From Janthinobacterium lividum (GTDB lineage: Bacteria; Pseudomonadota; Gammaproteobacteria; Burkholderiales; Burkholderiaceae_D), in assembly GCF_023509035.1 (NCBI RefSeq), contig NZ_CP075583.1, positions 5,704,001-5,768,000 on the forward strand: 64,000 nt of DNA, given 5' to 3'. How positions within the stretch are numbered: the stretch's first letter is position 1; every line of letters begins with the position of its first letter. The position numbers were made by a program, and so were the translations under genes. The notes under the pieces were generated by a model. That model had not been told where the DNA came from. It did no database searches and saw only the letters and a list, made by a program, of their open reading frames with translations. Of the stretch, positions 18,280 through 26,943 are shown one piece after another.

Positions 18280-18800
18280 CAGTCGAGTACTCCAATGTTG
18301 AGCTGCTGAACCTGGTTCAACGGCAGATAAGTGAGCGTCATGACGGGCGGCGCGATCGTCACGACCTTGTAGGCGCCATCGATGACGGTATTGGCGCGCA
18401 CGATATACGTCTTGTCGGCGCGCGACAAAAACACTTCCCAGGCGCCATCGGCGGCCGCCTTGCCCAGGTAGACGAAGGGCAGCGGCGGCGCCATCGGCGG
18501 AGGTGGCGGCGGCGCGGCCGTCAGCGCCATTTTCGGCGGCGGCGGATTCCAGTTCTGGCTCTGGAAGACGCCATCGGCGCCGCCAAAGGTTTCGCCCTCC
18601 TCGCCCGCCACCTCGCTGCGCGGCAGCAGGACCAGGATGGCCGGCTGCGCGGATGGCTGCTTGACGGCCGCATGGCGTGCGGGCGCGACGGCCCGCTCGA
18701 CCGCTTCGGCCACCTCTGCCACGGGCTGGCGCTCGCCCCACAACAGCAAGGCACCCGCGCCCAGCACGCCGGCCAGCATGAGACTATGGCGCGGGGTCAT
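18279..18800 (-). CDS. PilP/GspC-like inner-membrane connector
   Basis: A 173-residue protein with one N-terminal membrane helix (MLAGVLGAGALLLW), a Pro-rich linker with a run of prolines, and a small beta domain (LPFVYLGKAAADGAWEVFLSR...YIVRANTVIDGAYKV) of the GspC/PilP homology-region type that links the inner-membrane platform to the secretin. Start at 18800 is set by a 4-base overlap with the upstream gene. Annotation by fold-like pattern and position, so moderately sure. Confidence 0.65.
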   Translation of the reverse strand: MTPRHSLMLAGVLGAGALLLWGERQPVAEVAEAVERAVAPARHAAVKQPSAQPAILVLLPRSEVAGEEGETFGGADGVFQSQNWNPPPPKMALTAAPPPPPPMAPPLPFVYLGKAAADGAWEVFLSRADKTYIVRANTVIDGAYKVVTIAPPVMTLTYLPLNQVQQLNIGVLD

Positions 18801-19372
18801 GGTGCCTCTCCCGCGTTGCCGGACAAGCCGTCGGTCAAATAAAAGGTCAGGCGCAAGCGCGCTTCGAGTTGCGTATCGGCGATCTGCTCGCGGCGAAAAC
18901 TCAGTTCGTCGAGCGAGGCGAAGGGGGCGGCGCGCAGCGCCTGCAGCGCGAACTGCCACACGGCCGCATAACTGCCCTTCAGCGGCAAGGTCACCTGCCA
19001 GGTGGCGACCCTGCTGGCCTTGTCGTAACCGCTCTTGTATTCACCTTGCACCAGCAGCAAACCGTTTTTCGCGGCCAGGTCGAACAACTGCTTGACCTGT
19101 TGCTCCGCGTGACGCTGCGGTCCCAGGGCGGCATAAAAGCGCGCCAGGTTCTCGCTGGCCGTCGCCCCTGGCGCCGCGGCCGCCACTGCCAGCGATGGCA
19201 CGGGCAAGGGCCGCGCTTCCAGCTGCGCCGCCACGGCCCGCTGCTGCCAGGCCCAGACCCAGGCGGCCGCGCCAAGCGCGAGCAGGGCCACGGCCAGGCA
19301 GGCAGGCGCGCCCAGGCGGCGCAACAGCAGTTGCGCGCGCAGGCGCAAGAGGCTGATGTCGATGGACATCAT
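18797..19372 (-). CDS. PilO/GspM-like assembly protein
   Basis: A 191-residue bitopic protein: a short cytoplasmic N-terminus, a membrane helix near 25-45, then a periplasmic ferredoxin-like domain with an alpha/beta pattern (WQVTLPLKGSYAAVWQFALQALRAAPFASLDELSFRR) typical of PilO/MshJ. Position between PilN- and PilP-like genes supports the call. It overlaps both neighbours by 4 bases. Confidence 0.68.
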   Translation of the reverse strand: MMSIDISLLRLRAQLLLRRLGAPACLAVALLALGAAAWVWAWQQRAVAAQLEARPLPVPSLAVAAAAPGATASENLARFYAALGPQRHAEQQVKQLFDLAAKNGLLLVQGEYKSGYDKASRVATWQVTLPLKGSYAAVWQFALQALRAAPFASLDELSFRREQIADTQLEARLRLTFYLTDGLSGNAGEAP

Positions 19373-19917
19373 GGCGTGCCCCAGCGCGCTTCAAGCTGGA
19401 AGCGCAAGGGTTTGTTCGGATCGAGCGCGTTGATTTCATGGCGCAGCAGCTGCACACGGGCGCCGAACAGTTCCTGCTGCTTCAATTGCGCGATGTAGCC
19501 CACCATGGCGTCGCTGCCCGTCGTCTCGGCCGTGATCTTCAGCACGCGCTTGCGCGCGTCCGGCTCCAGCGCCAGCAGCGCGATGCCGGGCGGCGTGGCG
19601 CTCGCCAGCGCATCCTGCAAGTCGCGCCACGGCAGGTTCAATTGCAGGATGGCCGCATTCACGGCTGCCGCCTGCGCGGGCGCGATAGGCACTTGCGGTG
19701 CCGGCGCCGGCCCCTGCGTGGCGGCCATCACGCGCTGCTGCGCCAGATGCCAGCGTGCCTCGCTTGCCTGCTGGCGCTGCAGCGCGGCGCTGCCGCTGTA
19801 CGCCGCCGTGACGGTCAGCGCCACGCCCAGCGCACCAGCAAGCCACGCCCACGCAGGCACGCGGTGCAGGCTGCGGCGCCAGTTGGCTGGCGCGAAATCG
19901 ATATCGAGGCGCGTCAT
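19369..19917 (-). CDS. PilN-like assembly protein
   Basis: A 182-residue bitopic protein opening with MTRLDIDFAPANWRR, close to the cytoplasmic motif (IN-L-P-R) by which PilN binds PilM, followed by a membrane helix (about 23-45) and a periplasmic domain with PilN-like features (GIALLALEPDARKRVLKITAETTG). The start at 19917 overlaps the previous stop by 4 bases. Part of the PilMNOP-like platform. Confidence 0.68.
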   Translation of the reverse strand: MTRLDIDFAPANWRRSLHRVPAWAWLAGALGVALTVTAAYSGSAALQRQQASEARWHLAQQRVMAATQGPAPAPQVPIAPAQAAAVNAAILQLNLPWRDLQDALASATPPGIALLALEPDARKRVLKITAETTGSDAMVGYIAQLKQQELFGARVQLLRHEINALDPNKPLRFQLEARWGTP

Positions 19918-20732
19918 GCCACGCCTCCGCTGCGGGCCAGCCGGGCGGCCGGCGACAAGGCGCCATCCCCGTCTGGCGTCGAAAATATCTGGCAGTGGAA
20001 CGCTCCCGCCGGCGCCAGCCAGCCCGCTGGCGGCGCGCCGCACAGCTGGAGCAGCGCCGGTGCCGGCACGCCTTGCAGCAGCGCTTCGCGCGCCAGCGTC
20101 TGCTCCAGCCAGCCATGGCCGGCGTCTGGGGGAACGGGCAGCGCGCGCACGGCGAGCAGGCGTCCATCGTGCCGCACACCCAGGGTCAAGGCGTTCTCCT
20201 GCAGCTGGCCAAACCAGGCGCCCGGTTTCAGCGCGCCATGCCAGCGGTTCCAGTGGCGCGCAAATTGCGGCGTAATAAAAATCAGGGCCAGCTTGCCTGC
20301 GGCCGCCACGCGCGTCAGCTGCGCCAGCAGCGCACGCGGCACGGCGCAGAAAAACGGCGCGCGCGCATCCCAGGCGCTGCTGCTGTGCCACAGGCTCGGA
20401 GGATCGCCATACAGCGACTGGAAGCGCAGCGCGGCGGCCGCCTCGATATCGGCCAGGCGCGCGGCGCCTTGCGGCATGTCCACTTGCCACAGGCGCGCCA
20501 GCCCATCGTCGAGCACCACGGACAGGGGCCAGCCCGCGTACTCGCTGGCTGGCAGCAACTGCGCCAGCGCCTGGCCCAGGGCGGCAAAATCGCCATGCAG
20601 CGTGTCATCCGGCACATACGCGGCTTCGCCCAGCAAGGTCCAGGCGGGCGCGCGCCAGCGGCTGCTGCGCCACAGGCTCACCTTGCCTGCCGCCACGCCT
20701 AGGCGCAATCCTTGTCCAAAACATCTACGCAT
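19914..20732 (-). CDS. PilM/GspL-like cytoplasmic platform protein
   Basis: A 272-residue protein with weak similarity to the actin-like PilM/GspL cytoplasmic domain; no membrane helix is evident, so it is more PilM-like. The start at 20732 overlaps the gspE tail by 8 bases. The ATP-binding motifs of canonical PilM are not clear, so the call rests on place in the gene order (gspE-pilM-pilN-pilO-pilP-secretin) and size. Confidence 0.55.
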   Translation of the reverse strand: MRRCFGQGLRLGVAAGKVSLWRSSRWRAPAWTLLGEAAYVPDDTLHGDFAALGQALAQLLPASEYAGWPLSVVLDDGLARLWQVDMPQGAARLADIEAAAALRFQSLYGDPPSLWHSSSAWDARAPFFCAVPRALLAQLTRVAAAGKLALIFITPQFARHWNRWHGALKPGAWFGQLQENALTLGVRHDGRLLAVRALPVPPDAGHGWLEQTLAREALLQGVPAPALLQLCGAPPAGWLAPAGAFHCQIFSTPDGDGALSPAARLARSGGVA

Positions 20733-22422
20733 GCAGGGTGACCCTCTTGATTTCCGTGATGGTGGTGGCGCCCCGCTTGACCAGTTCCAGGGCCGCCAGA
20801 CGCAGGCTGCGCGTGCCGTTCGCATACGCGGCCGCCTTGATCTGGCGGATCGGCTTTTTATCGACGATCAGTTCGCGGATTTCATCGGTCAGCACGAGAA
20901 TCTCGGCGATCGAGCGGCGCCCCTTGTAGCCCGTTCCGCGGCAGTCGCCGCACCCCTTTCCCTGCTTGAATTGATAGCCTGCCACGTCGGCGCGCGCCAG
21001 GCCCACGCTGGCCAGCTCACCATCGTCAGGCGTGTAGTCGCTGGCGCAATGGGGGCAGTTGGTGCGGATCAGACGCTGCGCCCAGATGCCGTTCAGGGCC
21101 GAGACGAACGCATACGGATCGATGCCCATGTGGGTAAAACGGCCAAACACGTCGAAGACATTATTCGCGTGCACGGTGGTGAGCACCAGGTGGCCCGTGA
21201 GGGCCGATTGCACGGCGATTTCCGCCGTCTCGCGGTCGCGGATTTCACCCACCATGATTTTATCGGGGTCATGGCGCAGGATCGAGCGCAAGCCCTTGGC
21301 AAAGGTCAGCCCCTTCTTTTCGTTGACGGGAATTTGCAAAATGCCGGGCAGCTGGTATTCGACGGGGTCTTCGATGGTGATGATCTTTTCGCGCCCGTTA
21401 TGGATTTCCGTCAGCGCCGCATACAGGGTCGTCGTCTTGCCCGAACCCGTGGGGCCGGTGACGAGCAGCATGCCGTAGGCTTCCTGCGCCAGCGCGCGCA
21501 GGGCTTGCAGCGACGGCGCGTCAAAGCCCAGCGCTTCGAGGGTCAGCGCGCCATACGCCTCGATCATGGCGCGCTTGTCGAGGATGCGGATGACGGCATC
21601 CTCGCCATGGATGCTGGGCATGATGGAAACGCGCAAATCGATTTCGCGCCCGCCCGATTCGACGCGGAAGCTGCCGTCCTGGGGCACGCGGCGCTCGGCG
21701 ATATCGAGTTCGGCCAGTACTTTCAGGCGCGAGATGATGTGTTCGGCCACTTCGATACCGTTGACGGACGTGGCGTGATCGAGCACGCCGTCGACACGGT
21801 ACTTGACGGCCAGGCCGCCGGCCGTGCTTTCCAGGTGGATGTCGGAAGCGCCCGCCTTCAGCGCGTCATATAAGGTCGAGTTGACCAGCTTGACGGCAGG
21901 GCTGGCCGCTTCCGAGACGCTGGCGAACGACAGCACGGCGGCCGTCTTGCCGTCGCGCCGCGCATCGGTAGCTGCGCCTGGCAGCAGGCTGTCGACGGCG
22001 CGCGCCGACTCTTCCTGCTTCGACAGGTAGGCGCCGATATCGGCCTGCAGCGCCAGGCGCACGTTCAAAACGCCCTGCCCGGCGCGCGCACTGAGCCAGG
22101 TTTGCAGGTCAAGATCAAAAGGGTCGGCGATCACGCCCACCAACTGGCCGTCGGCGGCGCGCAGCAGCACGCTGTGGCGCGCCAGCGCCTGCGACAGGGG
22201 CAGCACATCGAAGGCGGGAGACAAGGCCAGCATGTCGGCCGTCTCCAGCACGTCCAGGCCGAAGGGGCGCGCCAGTTCGCGCACCACGGCGCGCGCCTCG
22301 ATACCGCTCAGCTGCTGCAATTCGTCGACCAGGCTGCGCTTCGATTGCCGGCACAGGACGCGCGCGCGCTGCAGCAGCGCAGGATCGATGGCCACGGCGG
22401 GCACGGATACGGTTTGCATCAT
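20725..22422 (-). CDS. gspE: GspE-family secretion ATPase
   Basis: Cytoplasmic hexameric ATPase driving pseudopilus assembly, 565 residues. Domains: N1E/MshEN-like (residues about 15-150), N2E, and the ATPase core with Walker A GPTGSGKTTT, Asp box (VEYQLPGILQIPV), Walker B (IMVGEIRD) and His box (GHLVLTTVHANN). A tetracysteine zinc site is present (CPHC and CGDC), as in T2SS GspE. The start at 22422 overlaps the gspF stop (ATGA). Confidence 0.93.
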   Translation of the reverse strand: MMQTVSVPAVAIDPALLQRARVLCRQSKRSLVDELQQLSGIEARAVVRELARPFGLDVLETADMLALSPAFDVLPLSQALARHSVLLRAADGQLVGVIADPFDLDLQTWLSARAGQGVLNVRLALQADIGAYLSKQEESARAVDSLLPGAATDARRDGKTAAVLSFASVSEAASPAVKLVNSTLYDALKAGASDIHLESTAGGLAVKYRVDGVLDHATSVNGIEVAEHIISRLKVLAELDIAERRVPQDGSFRVESGGREIDLRVSIMPSIHGEDAVIRILDKRAMIEAYGALTLEALGFDAPSLQALRALAQEAYGMLLVTGPTGSGKTTTLYAALTEIHNGREKIITIEDPVEYQLPGILQIPVNEKKGLTFAKGLRSILRHDPDKIMVGEIRDRETAEIAVQSALTGHLVLTTVHANNVFDVFGRFTHMGIDPYAFVSALNGIWAQRLIRTNCPHCASDYTPDDGELASVGLARADVAGYQFKQGKGCGDCRGTGYKGRRSIAEILVLTDEIRELIVDKKPIRQIKAAAYANGTRSLRLAALELVKRGATTITEIKRVTLHA

Positions 22423-23624
22423 GAAATGTCGCCGGCCAGGTCAAAGATGGGCATGTACAGCAGGATCACGATGGCGCCCACGACCAGGCCGATGGCCGCC
22501 ATCAGCAAGGGTTCGAACGTGCGCGTAAAACGGTCGATCCAGCGGCTGATTTCGCCGTCGTAAAAGGCGGCCGACTGCGTCAGCATCGGGCCCATGTCGC
22601 CCGTGCGCTCGCCCACGCGCAGCATGCGCAGGGAAATGGGCGTCGTCAATTGATGCTGCTCGAAGGCCGAGGACAGGGGCTGGCCCGCTTCGATGGCGAC
22701 GCGCGCCTGTTGCAACGACGCCTGCATGCCCGGCGACACCATCGCCTGCACGGTGGCAATCGCCTGCACGATGGTGATGCCGCCTTCTGCCAGCATGCCC
22801 AGGGTCAGGTACAGGCGCGACAGTTCATAGATGCGCACGCGCTCGCCGATGCCGGGCAACTTCGCCAGCAGGCGCGCCACGCCGCCATGGCGCAGCACGC
22901 GCCGCACGGCCGTGAACACGATACTGCCGACCAGCGCCAGCGCCAGCAACAACAGCAAGCCATGTTCGGTGACGAACTGTCCCCAGCTGAGCATGACTTG
23001 CGACATCCACGGCAGCTTGCGCCCGGCGCCCTGGTAGACCTCGGCAAAGCGGGGCACCACATAACTGATCAGGAAGGCGCTGACGCCGCCGCCCACGGCC
23101 AGCAGGATGGCGGGATAGATGGCGGCGCTGACGATCTTGCCACGCACCGTATCGATGCGCTGCTGGTAGTCGATGTAGCGCGACAGCGCGCGCGGCAAGT
23201 CGCTGGTGCCTTCGGCCGCCTTGACGATGCCGATATACAGAGGGGGAAACAGTTCGGCCTGCTCCGCCAGCACGGCGGAAAAGCGTTTGCCTTCGCGCAA
23301 GCCTTCCAGCAGGCGCGTGAGCACGCTGCGCGTGGCCGGCGACGCTTCCTTTTCCAGCAAGGCTTCCAGCGCTTCCACGATGCCCAGGCCCGCACTGAGC
23401 AAGGCCAGCAATTCCTGGCTGAACAGCAGCAGGGGCAAGGCCCGCGCGCGCTGGCGTCCGGCCGCGCTGAACGGCGTGGCCCGCAGGGGACGGATGGCGC
23501 TGACAAACAGGCCGCGCGCCTCGGCCTGGCGGCGCGCGTCGGCTTCGTCGCGGCCGTCGATCACGCACGTGTGCAAGGTCGCTACTGCCTGGTCCGTGGA
23601 AAGCGCGCGTACTTCAAACTGCAT
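22419..23624 (-). CDS. gspF: GspF-family inner-membrane platform protein
   Basis: Polytopic platform protein, 401 residues, the usual size. Two repeated GspF domains (about 70-190 and 270-395) each carry the family pattern (FSQELLALLSAGLGIVEALEAL; LYLTLGMLAEGGITIVQAI) and there are three membrane helices. It couples the GspE ATPase to pseudopilin addition. A 38-base gap separates it from gspG upstream. Confidence 0.92.
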   Translation of the reverse strand: MQFEVRALSTDQAVATLHTCVIDGRDEADARRQAEARGLFVSAIRPLRATPFSAAGRQRARALPLLLFSQELLALLSAGLGIVEALEALLEKEASPATRSVLTRLLEGLREGKRFSAVLAEQAELFPPLYIGIVKAAEGTSDLPRALSRYIDYQQRIDTVRGKIVSAAIYPAILLAVGGGVSAFLISYVVPRFAEVYQGAGRKLPWMSQVMLSWGQFVTEHGLLLLLALALVGSIVFTAVRRVLRHGGVARLLAKLPGIGERVRIYELSRLYLTLGMLAEGGITIVQAIATVQAMVSPGMQASLQQARVAIEAGQPLSSAFEQHQLTTPISLRMLRVGERTGDMGPMLTQSAAFYDGEISRWIDRFTRTFEPLLMAAIGLVVGAIVILLYMPIFDLAGDIS

Positions 23625-23662
23625 GATGGCGTATCCGTAACGAAAGAGTGGGCGCGCTGGCC

Positions 23663-24106
23663 TTATTGCGAGCTGATGTCGGCATTCTCGCCGCTGCCGC
23701 CCGGCTGACCATCCTTGCCCATCGAGACGATGTCATAGTCGCCCTTGCTGCCCGGTGCGCGGTATTGATAGGCATGGCCCCACGGGTCGAGCGGCACGGC
23801 CTTTTTCAGGTAGGGGCCATTCCAGCGCGTGCCGGCGGCGGGCGGTGCGGCCAGCAGCGCGGCCAGGCCTTCTTCCGTGGTGGGATAGCGCCCCACGTCG
23901 AGGCGGTAGGTATCGAGCGATTTTTCAAACGCCTCGATCTGCGCCTTGGCCACCGTCACTTCGGATTTGCCCAGCTGGGCGAAATATTTGGGGCCGACAT
24001 AGGCCGCCAGCAAGCCGATGATCACGATCACGACCAACAGTTCGAGCAAGGTAAAGCCGCGCGCATGGCGCGTTGCCGCAAGGTTCTGCCTGTGTGCTGC
24101 ATGCAT
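23663..24106 (-). CDS. gspG: major pseudopilin GspG
   Basis: First gene of the operon, 147 residues, with a good ribosome site (AGGAG) before the ATG at 24106. ARGFTLLELLVVIVIIGLLAA is a perfect type III signal with Glu+5. The C-terminal domain has GspG hallmarks: GRYPTTEEGLAALLAAP, GPYLKKAVPLDPWGHAYQYRAPG and the calcium-loop-like GDYDIVSMGKDGQPGGSGENADI. It would be the main shaft subunit. Confidence 0.93.
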   Translation of the reverse strand: MHAAHRQNLAATRHARGFTLLELLVVIVIIGLLAAYVGPKYFAQLGKSEVTVAKAQIEAFEKSLDTYRLDVGRYPTTEEGLAALLAAPPAAGTRWNGPYLKKAVPLDPWGHAYQYRAPGSKGDYDIVSMGKDGQPGGSGENADISSQ

Positions 24107-24371
24107 CCGCTAACTCCTTCTTGCCTACCTTCAATACATTGCCACCATGTGCGCCGCTGATGGCCGCGCACAGGCGGCGCGCGCCTGCCTGATGCATAGC
24201 AGGCTACCATGCCGCTTATGGTTAATACAATCTTTTCTTTGTACTGAAAACAACAAAATTCCGGGGGAAACCATCGCGTCCGCACTAACGCAAGTCGCGC
24301 GCCACCCGCCCTGCCGGCAGCGTACAATCGGGACACGAACGGCCATCGCGCCGCCTGCCGAAGGAGTTTGC
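24107..24371. promoter_or_regulatory. divergent promoter region of the secretion operon
   Basis: Sequence between gspG (minus) and the I9-like gene (plus). On the minus strand TTTTCA, a 17-base spacer and TATTAA lie near 24219-24249 and could start the 11-gene operon. A ribosome site AAGGAG precedes the plus-strand gene. Confidence 0.35.
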
Positions 24372-24725
24372 ATGTCTGCAATCCGCTTGAGCCTTGCCAT
24401 CCTGGCCGCTGCCAGCGTGTTGCCTACCGGCGCGTCGGCGGCGGCGCCGCAGCGACAGCCATACATCGTAGAACTGCGTGTGGAACCGGGTGCGCAGCGG
24501 GAAGCCCAGCGGGAAGCGGGCCAGCGCGCCGTGCTGGCGCTGGTGCCCGATGCCACGGTGCAATACCATTACACGGCCGCGCTGCACGGCTTTGCCGCCC
24601 TGCTGACGCCAGCCGAAGTCCAGCGCCTGCGCGCCAGCCCCCTCGTCGCGCGCGTGGCGCCCGGCACCGAGGATCAGTTCAACGGCGGCACGCACAAGGC
24701 CAGTGTCCCCCAGCCGCAGCGCTAA
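24372..24725 (+). CDS. stand-alone inhibitor I9 / subtilase-propeptide-like protein
   Basis: Small exported protein, 117 residues, with a signal peptide (cleavage near ASAAA) and a single domain resembling the propeptide/inhibitor I9 fold of subtilases: PYIVELRV, then YHYTAALHGFAALLTPAEVQRLRASPLVARVAPG. No protease domain follows; the next gene is convergent and unrelated. Stand-alone I9 proteins can inhibit or chaperone subtilisin-like proteases in trans. A ribosome site AAGGAG supports the start at 24372. Confidence 0.72.
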   Translation: MSAIRLSLAILAAASVLPTGASAAAPQRQPYIVELRVEPGAQREAQREAGQRAVLALVPDATVQYHYTAALHGFAALLTPAEVQRLRASPLVARVAPGTEDQFNGGTHKASVPQPQR

Positions 24726-24731
24726 GCGGCA

Positions 24732-25409
24732 TCAGGCGGCCAGCAGGCGCAGCGCGATGCCGCGCGAGACGGCTTGCGTGCGGTTGCTCACACCGAATAA
24801 TTTATAGATGCGCTGCAAATGGCTTTTCACGGTCCCGCCGCTGATGCCGAGGATTTGCCCCACCTCCTCATTGCTCTTGCCGATGCTGACCCAGTGCAGC
24901 ACTTCCAGCTCGCGCGCACTGGCCGCGCGCGCCGCGCCGGCGGGAGCTGCCTGCATGCCGTCCGGCAACGCCAACCAATGCAAGTGCAGATAGGGCAGCA
25001 GCAATTCCAGCACATACGCCTGGCGTGCCGGGTCCGGCCGGGAGGCGCAGAACAGGGCAAAAAAACTGCCGCCGCCCGCGGCCGCACTACCATGCACCAA
25101 TACCCCGTCGATGATGGCCACGCGCCGCCCGCCTGCACGCCAGGCTTGCGCCAGACGCGCTACCTGCCCCAAGCGCGGATCGCTGAGCGCCTGCACCTCG
25201 TCCTCGGCAAGCACCGCGCTATGCCAGGCCGCGCTGCGCACCACCGCGCCATCGGCACCCAGCTGCGCGCAGACGAGGACGGTATGCGGCAGCAGCGCCT
25301 GCAGCGGCCCCTGGCTCCACAGAAAGAAATCGCCGGGCACGGCGATGCCATGCGCGCCGAGTATGGCGTGCAGCAGGTATTCCTGCTCCCGCCCCGTCAG
25401 CAGCATCAT
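24732..25409 (-). CDS. epsA: EpsA-type LuxR-family regulator of the XrtB/EPS system
   Basis: Transcriptional regulator of 225 residues. The C-terminal LuxR helix-turn-helix is clear (ELEVLHWVSIGKSNEEVGQILGISGGTVKSHLQRI). The N-terminal 150 residues form a domain like that of EpsA, the regulator of the methanolan/EPS locus found with exosortase B systems. The ATG at 25409 overlaps the stop of the PhoB-like regulator (ATGA), so the two are coupled. It ends 6 bases from the convergent I9-like gene. Confidence 0.78.
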   Translation of the reverse strand: MMLLTGREQEYLLHAILGAHGIAVPGDFFLWSQGPLQALLPHTVLVCAQLGADGAVVRSAAWHSAVLAEDEVQALSDPRLGQVARLAQAWRAGGRRVAIIDGVLVHGSAAAGGGSFFALFCASRPDPARQAYVLELLLPYLHLHWLALPDGMQAAPAGAARAASARELEVLHWVSIGKSNEEVGQILGISGGTVKSHLQRIYKLFGVSNRTQAVSRGIALRLLAA

Positions 25410-26110
25410 GCGCACACGGCGGCGTCATACGCCAGGTAGCGGTAGCCGCTGCCGCGCACAGTTACTATGCGGTGGCCGCAGCCGCCCGGCTGCAGCGCCT
25501 GGCGCAAACGTCCCACGTGGGCGTCGACCGTGCGTTCGTCGAGATACACGGCGTGGCCCCACACCTGGTCCAGCAGTTGCGCGCGGCTATGCACGGTGCC
25601 CGGATGATCCATGAGGAAATGCAGCAGCTTGAATTCCACGCGGCCCAGGTTGACGGGCACGCTGCCGGCCGTCACGCGCAAGGTGTGCGGGTCGAGGCGC
25701 AAGGCGGCGCCGGCAGTGGCGGCGCGCAAGGCCGCTGGCGTGCGCCTGCGCAGCAGCGCGTGCACGCGGGCCAGCATTTCACGGGGGCCGACAGGTTTAC
25801 ACAGATAATCGTCGGCGCCGCTTTCCAGCGCCAGCACCTTGTCCTGTTCGCTGTCGCGCGCGCTGAGCATGATGATGGGCAAGTCGCACAGCGCGCCATC
25901 CTGGCGCACCTGGCGCAGCAGCGCGATGCCGGACGCATCCGGCAGTTCCCATTCCAGCAGCAGCACGTCGGGCGGGTCGGCCGCCAGCACCGCCAGTGCG
26001 CCGCGCGCATCCAGGGCACAACTGACCCGGTAGCCCGCGCCCTCGAGGTTATGCGCCAGCAGCGCCTGCATGGCGGGCGCAGGGTCCAGCACCAGGATAT
26101 GGCCAGGCAT
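25406..26110 (-). CDS. PhoB/OmpR-family response regulator with Glu at the phosphoacceptor site
   Basis: A 234-residue two-domain regulator. The receiver (1-115) aligns with PhoB but has Glu53 (LLLEWELP) where PhoB has the phospho-acceptor Asp, and only one residue of the acidic pair (ILVLDPAP). Ser in MLSAR and Lys in CKP are kept. The winged helix (about 130-230) is normal (RTVDAHVGRLRQAL, GSGYRYL). No kinase gene is near. The Glu may mimic phosphorylation or the protein may be phosphorylation-independent. Start at 26110 with GGGAG upstream. Co-transcribed with epsA. Confidence 0.88.
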   Translation of the reverse strand: MPGHILVLDPAPAMQALLAHNLEGAGYRVSCALDARGALAVLAADPPDVLLLEWELPDASGIALLRQVRQDGALCDLPIIMLSARDSEQDKVLALESGADDYLCKPVGPREMLARVHALLRRRTPAALRAATAGAALRLDPHTLRVTAGSVPVNLGRVEFKLLHFLMDHPGTVHSRAQLLDQVWGHAVYLDERTVDAHVGRLRQALQPGGCGHRIVTVRGSGYRYLAYDAAVCA

Positions 26111-26246
26111 CGATGCATCTCCCAAAAAAGTTGGCGGCAACCCACGAAAAACTAGACTGCCCGACAAGTTTTTTACTATGCATCAAGCGTAAAACGCTGA
26201 CCAATACAATTTACTTTCCTGATTTATAGCTATTTCAAATAAATAA

Positions 26247-26281
26247 ACAAAAAACACAGCGGGCCATGAGCGCGCTGTGTC
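26247..26281 (-). terminator. terminator of the nuclease/PEP-CTERM operon
   Basis: On the minus strand ACACAGCG pairs with CGCTGTGT and is followed by TTTTTTGTTT. It lies just beyond the PEP-CTERM gene that ends at 26295. Confidence 0.8.
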
Positions 26282-26294
26282 CAGGCTGCAAAGA

Positions 26295-26933
26295 CTACGC
26301 TGGCGAGACCGGCTGGCGGCGGCGCAGGGCAAAACCGATCAGCGCCAGGCCGCCCGTCAGCATCATCCATTCCGACGCTTCGGGCACGGCCGAGATCGTG
26401 GCGATGCTGGCGTAGCTACTGCCGGTAATGCTGGCGGGCAAGCCACCGTTGAGCGGGGTCAGTTCGAATTGCAGCAAGTTGCCATTCGCGTTGCCCAGGT
26501 AAGCCATGCCGGTGTAGTCGAGCAGACCCACGCCAAACGTCGTGCCTGCGTTGCCGGCCGTGTTCAGGAAGTCACCGCCAAAGACGATATTGAAACCGAA
26601 CTTGCCGCCCAGGGTCACGTTGTGAAACCAGTCGTTATAGGCGCCGCTGTTGCCGAAGGTTAAAGTACCGGGCACGCTGCCGCTGACATTGCCTTCCAGC
26701 GATTCCAGCGCGCCGAAGGCGCCCGAGAAATTGCTGAGCACGGCGCTGGCGCCCGGCGCCGGGCTGTTGCCGGCAATAAAGGCGAAATCGAGGAAACCGG
26801 CGCCCGAGAACTGGCTCGTGTCGATTTCCACGCGGTAGCCTAGCGGGTCCGCCAGCGCCAGGCTGGAGCTGGCGGCCAGCACGGCGGCCAGGATGGCGCG
26901 GCGCAGGGACGGATGGAGTGTCGTTGTCAACAT
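26295..26933 (-). CDS. PEP-CTERM protein co-transcribed with the nuclease
   Basis: Exported protein of 212 residues. Signal peptide about 1-28 (cleavage near LALA). The body is Gly/Asn/Phe-rich and beta-like. The C-terminal tail, VPEASEWMMLTGGLALIGFALRRR, is a PEP-CTERM signal with PEA instead of PEP. The start lies 10 bases after the nuclease stop, so both genes form one transcript, possibly controlled by the Pho-box-like promoter at 30045-30078. Its role beside the nuclease is unknown. Confidence 0.85.
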   Translation of the reverse strand: MLTTTLHPSLRRAILAAVLAASSSLALADPLGYRVEIDTSQFSGAGFLDFAFIAGNSPAPGASAVLSNFSGAFGALESLEGNVSGSVPGTLTFGNSGAYNDWFHNVTLGGKFGFNIVFGGDFLNTAGNAGTTFGVGLLDYTGMAYLGNANGNLLQFELTPLNGGLPASITGSSYASIATISAVPEASEWMMLTGGLALIGFALRRRQPVSPA

Positions 26934-26943
26934 GATGGTGTCC

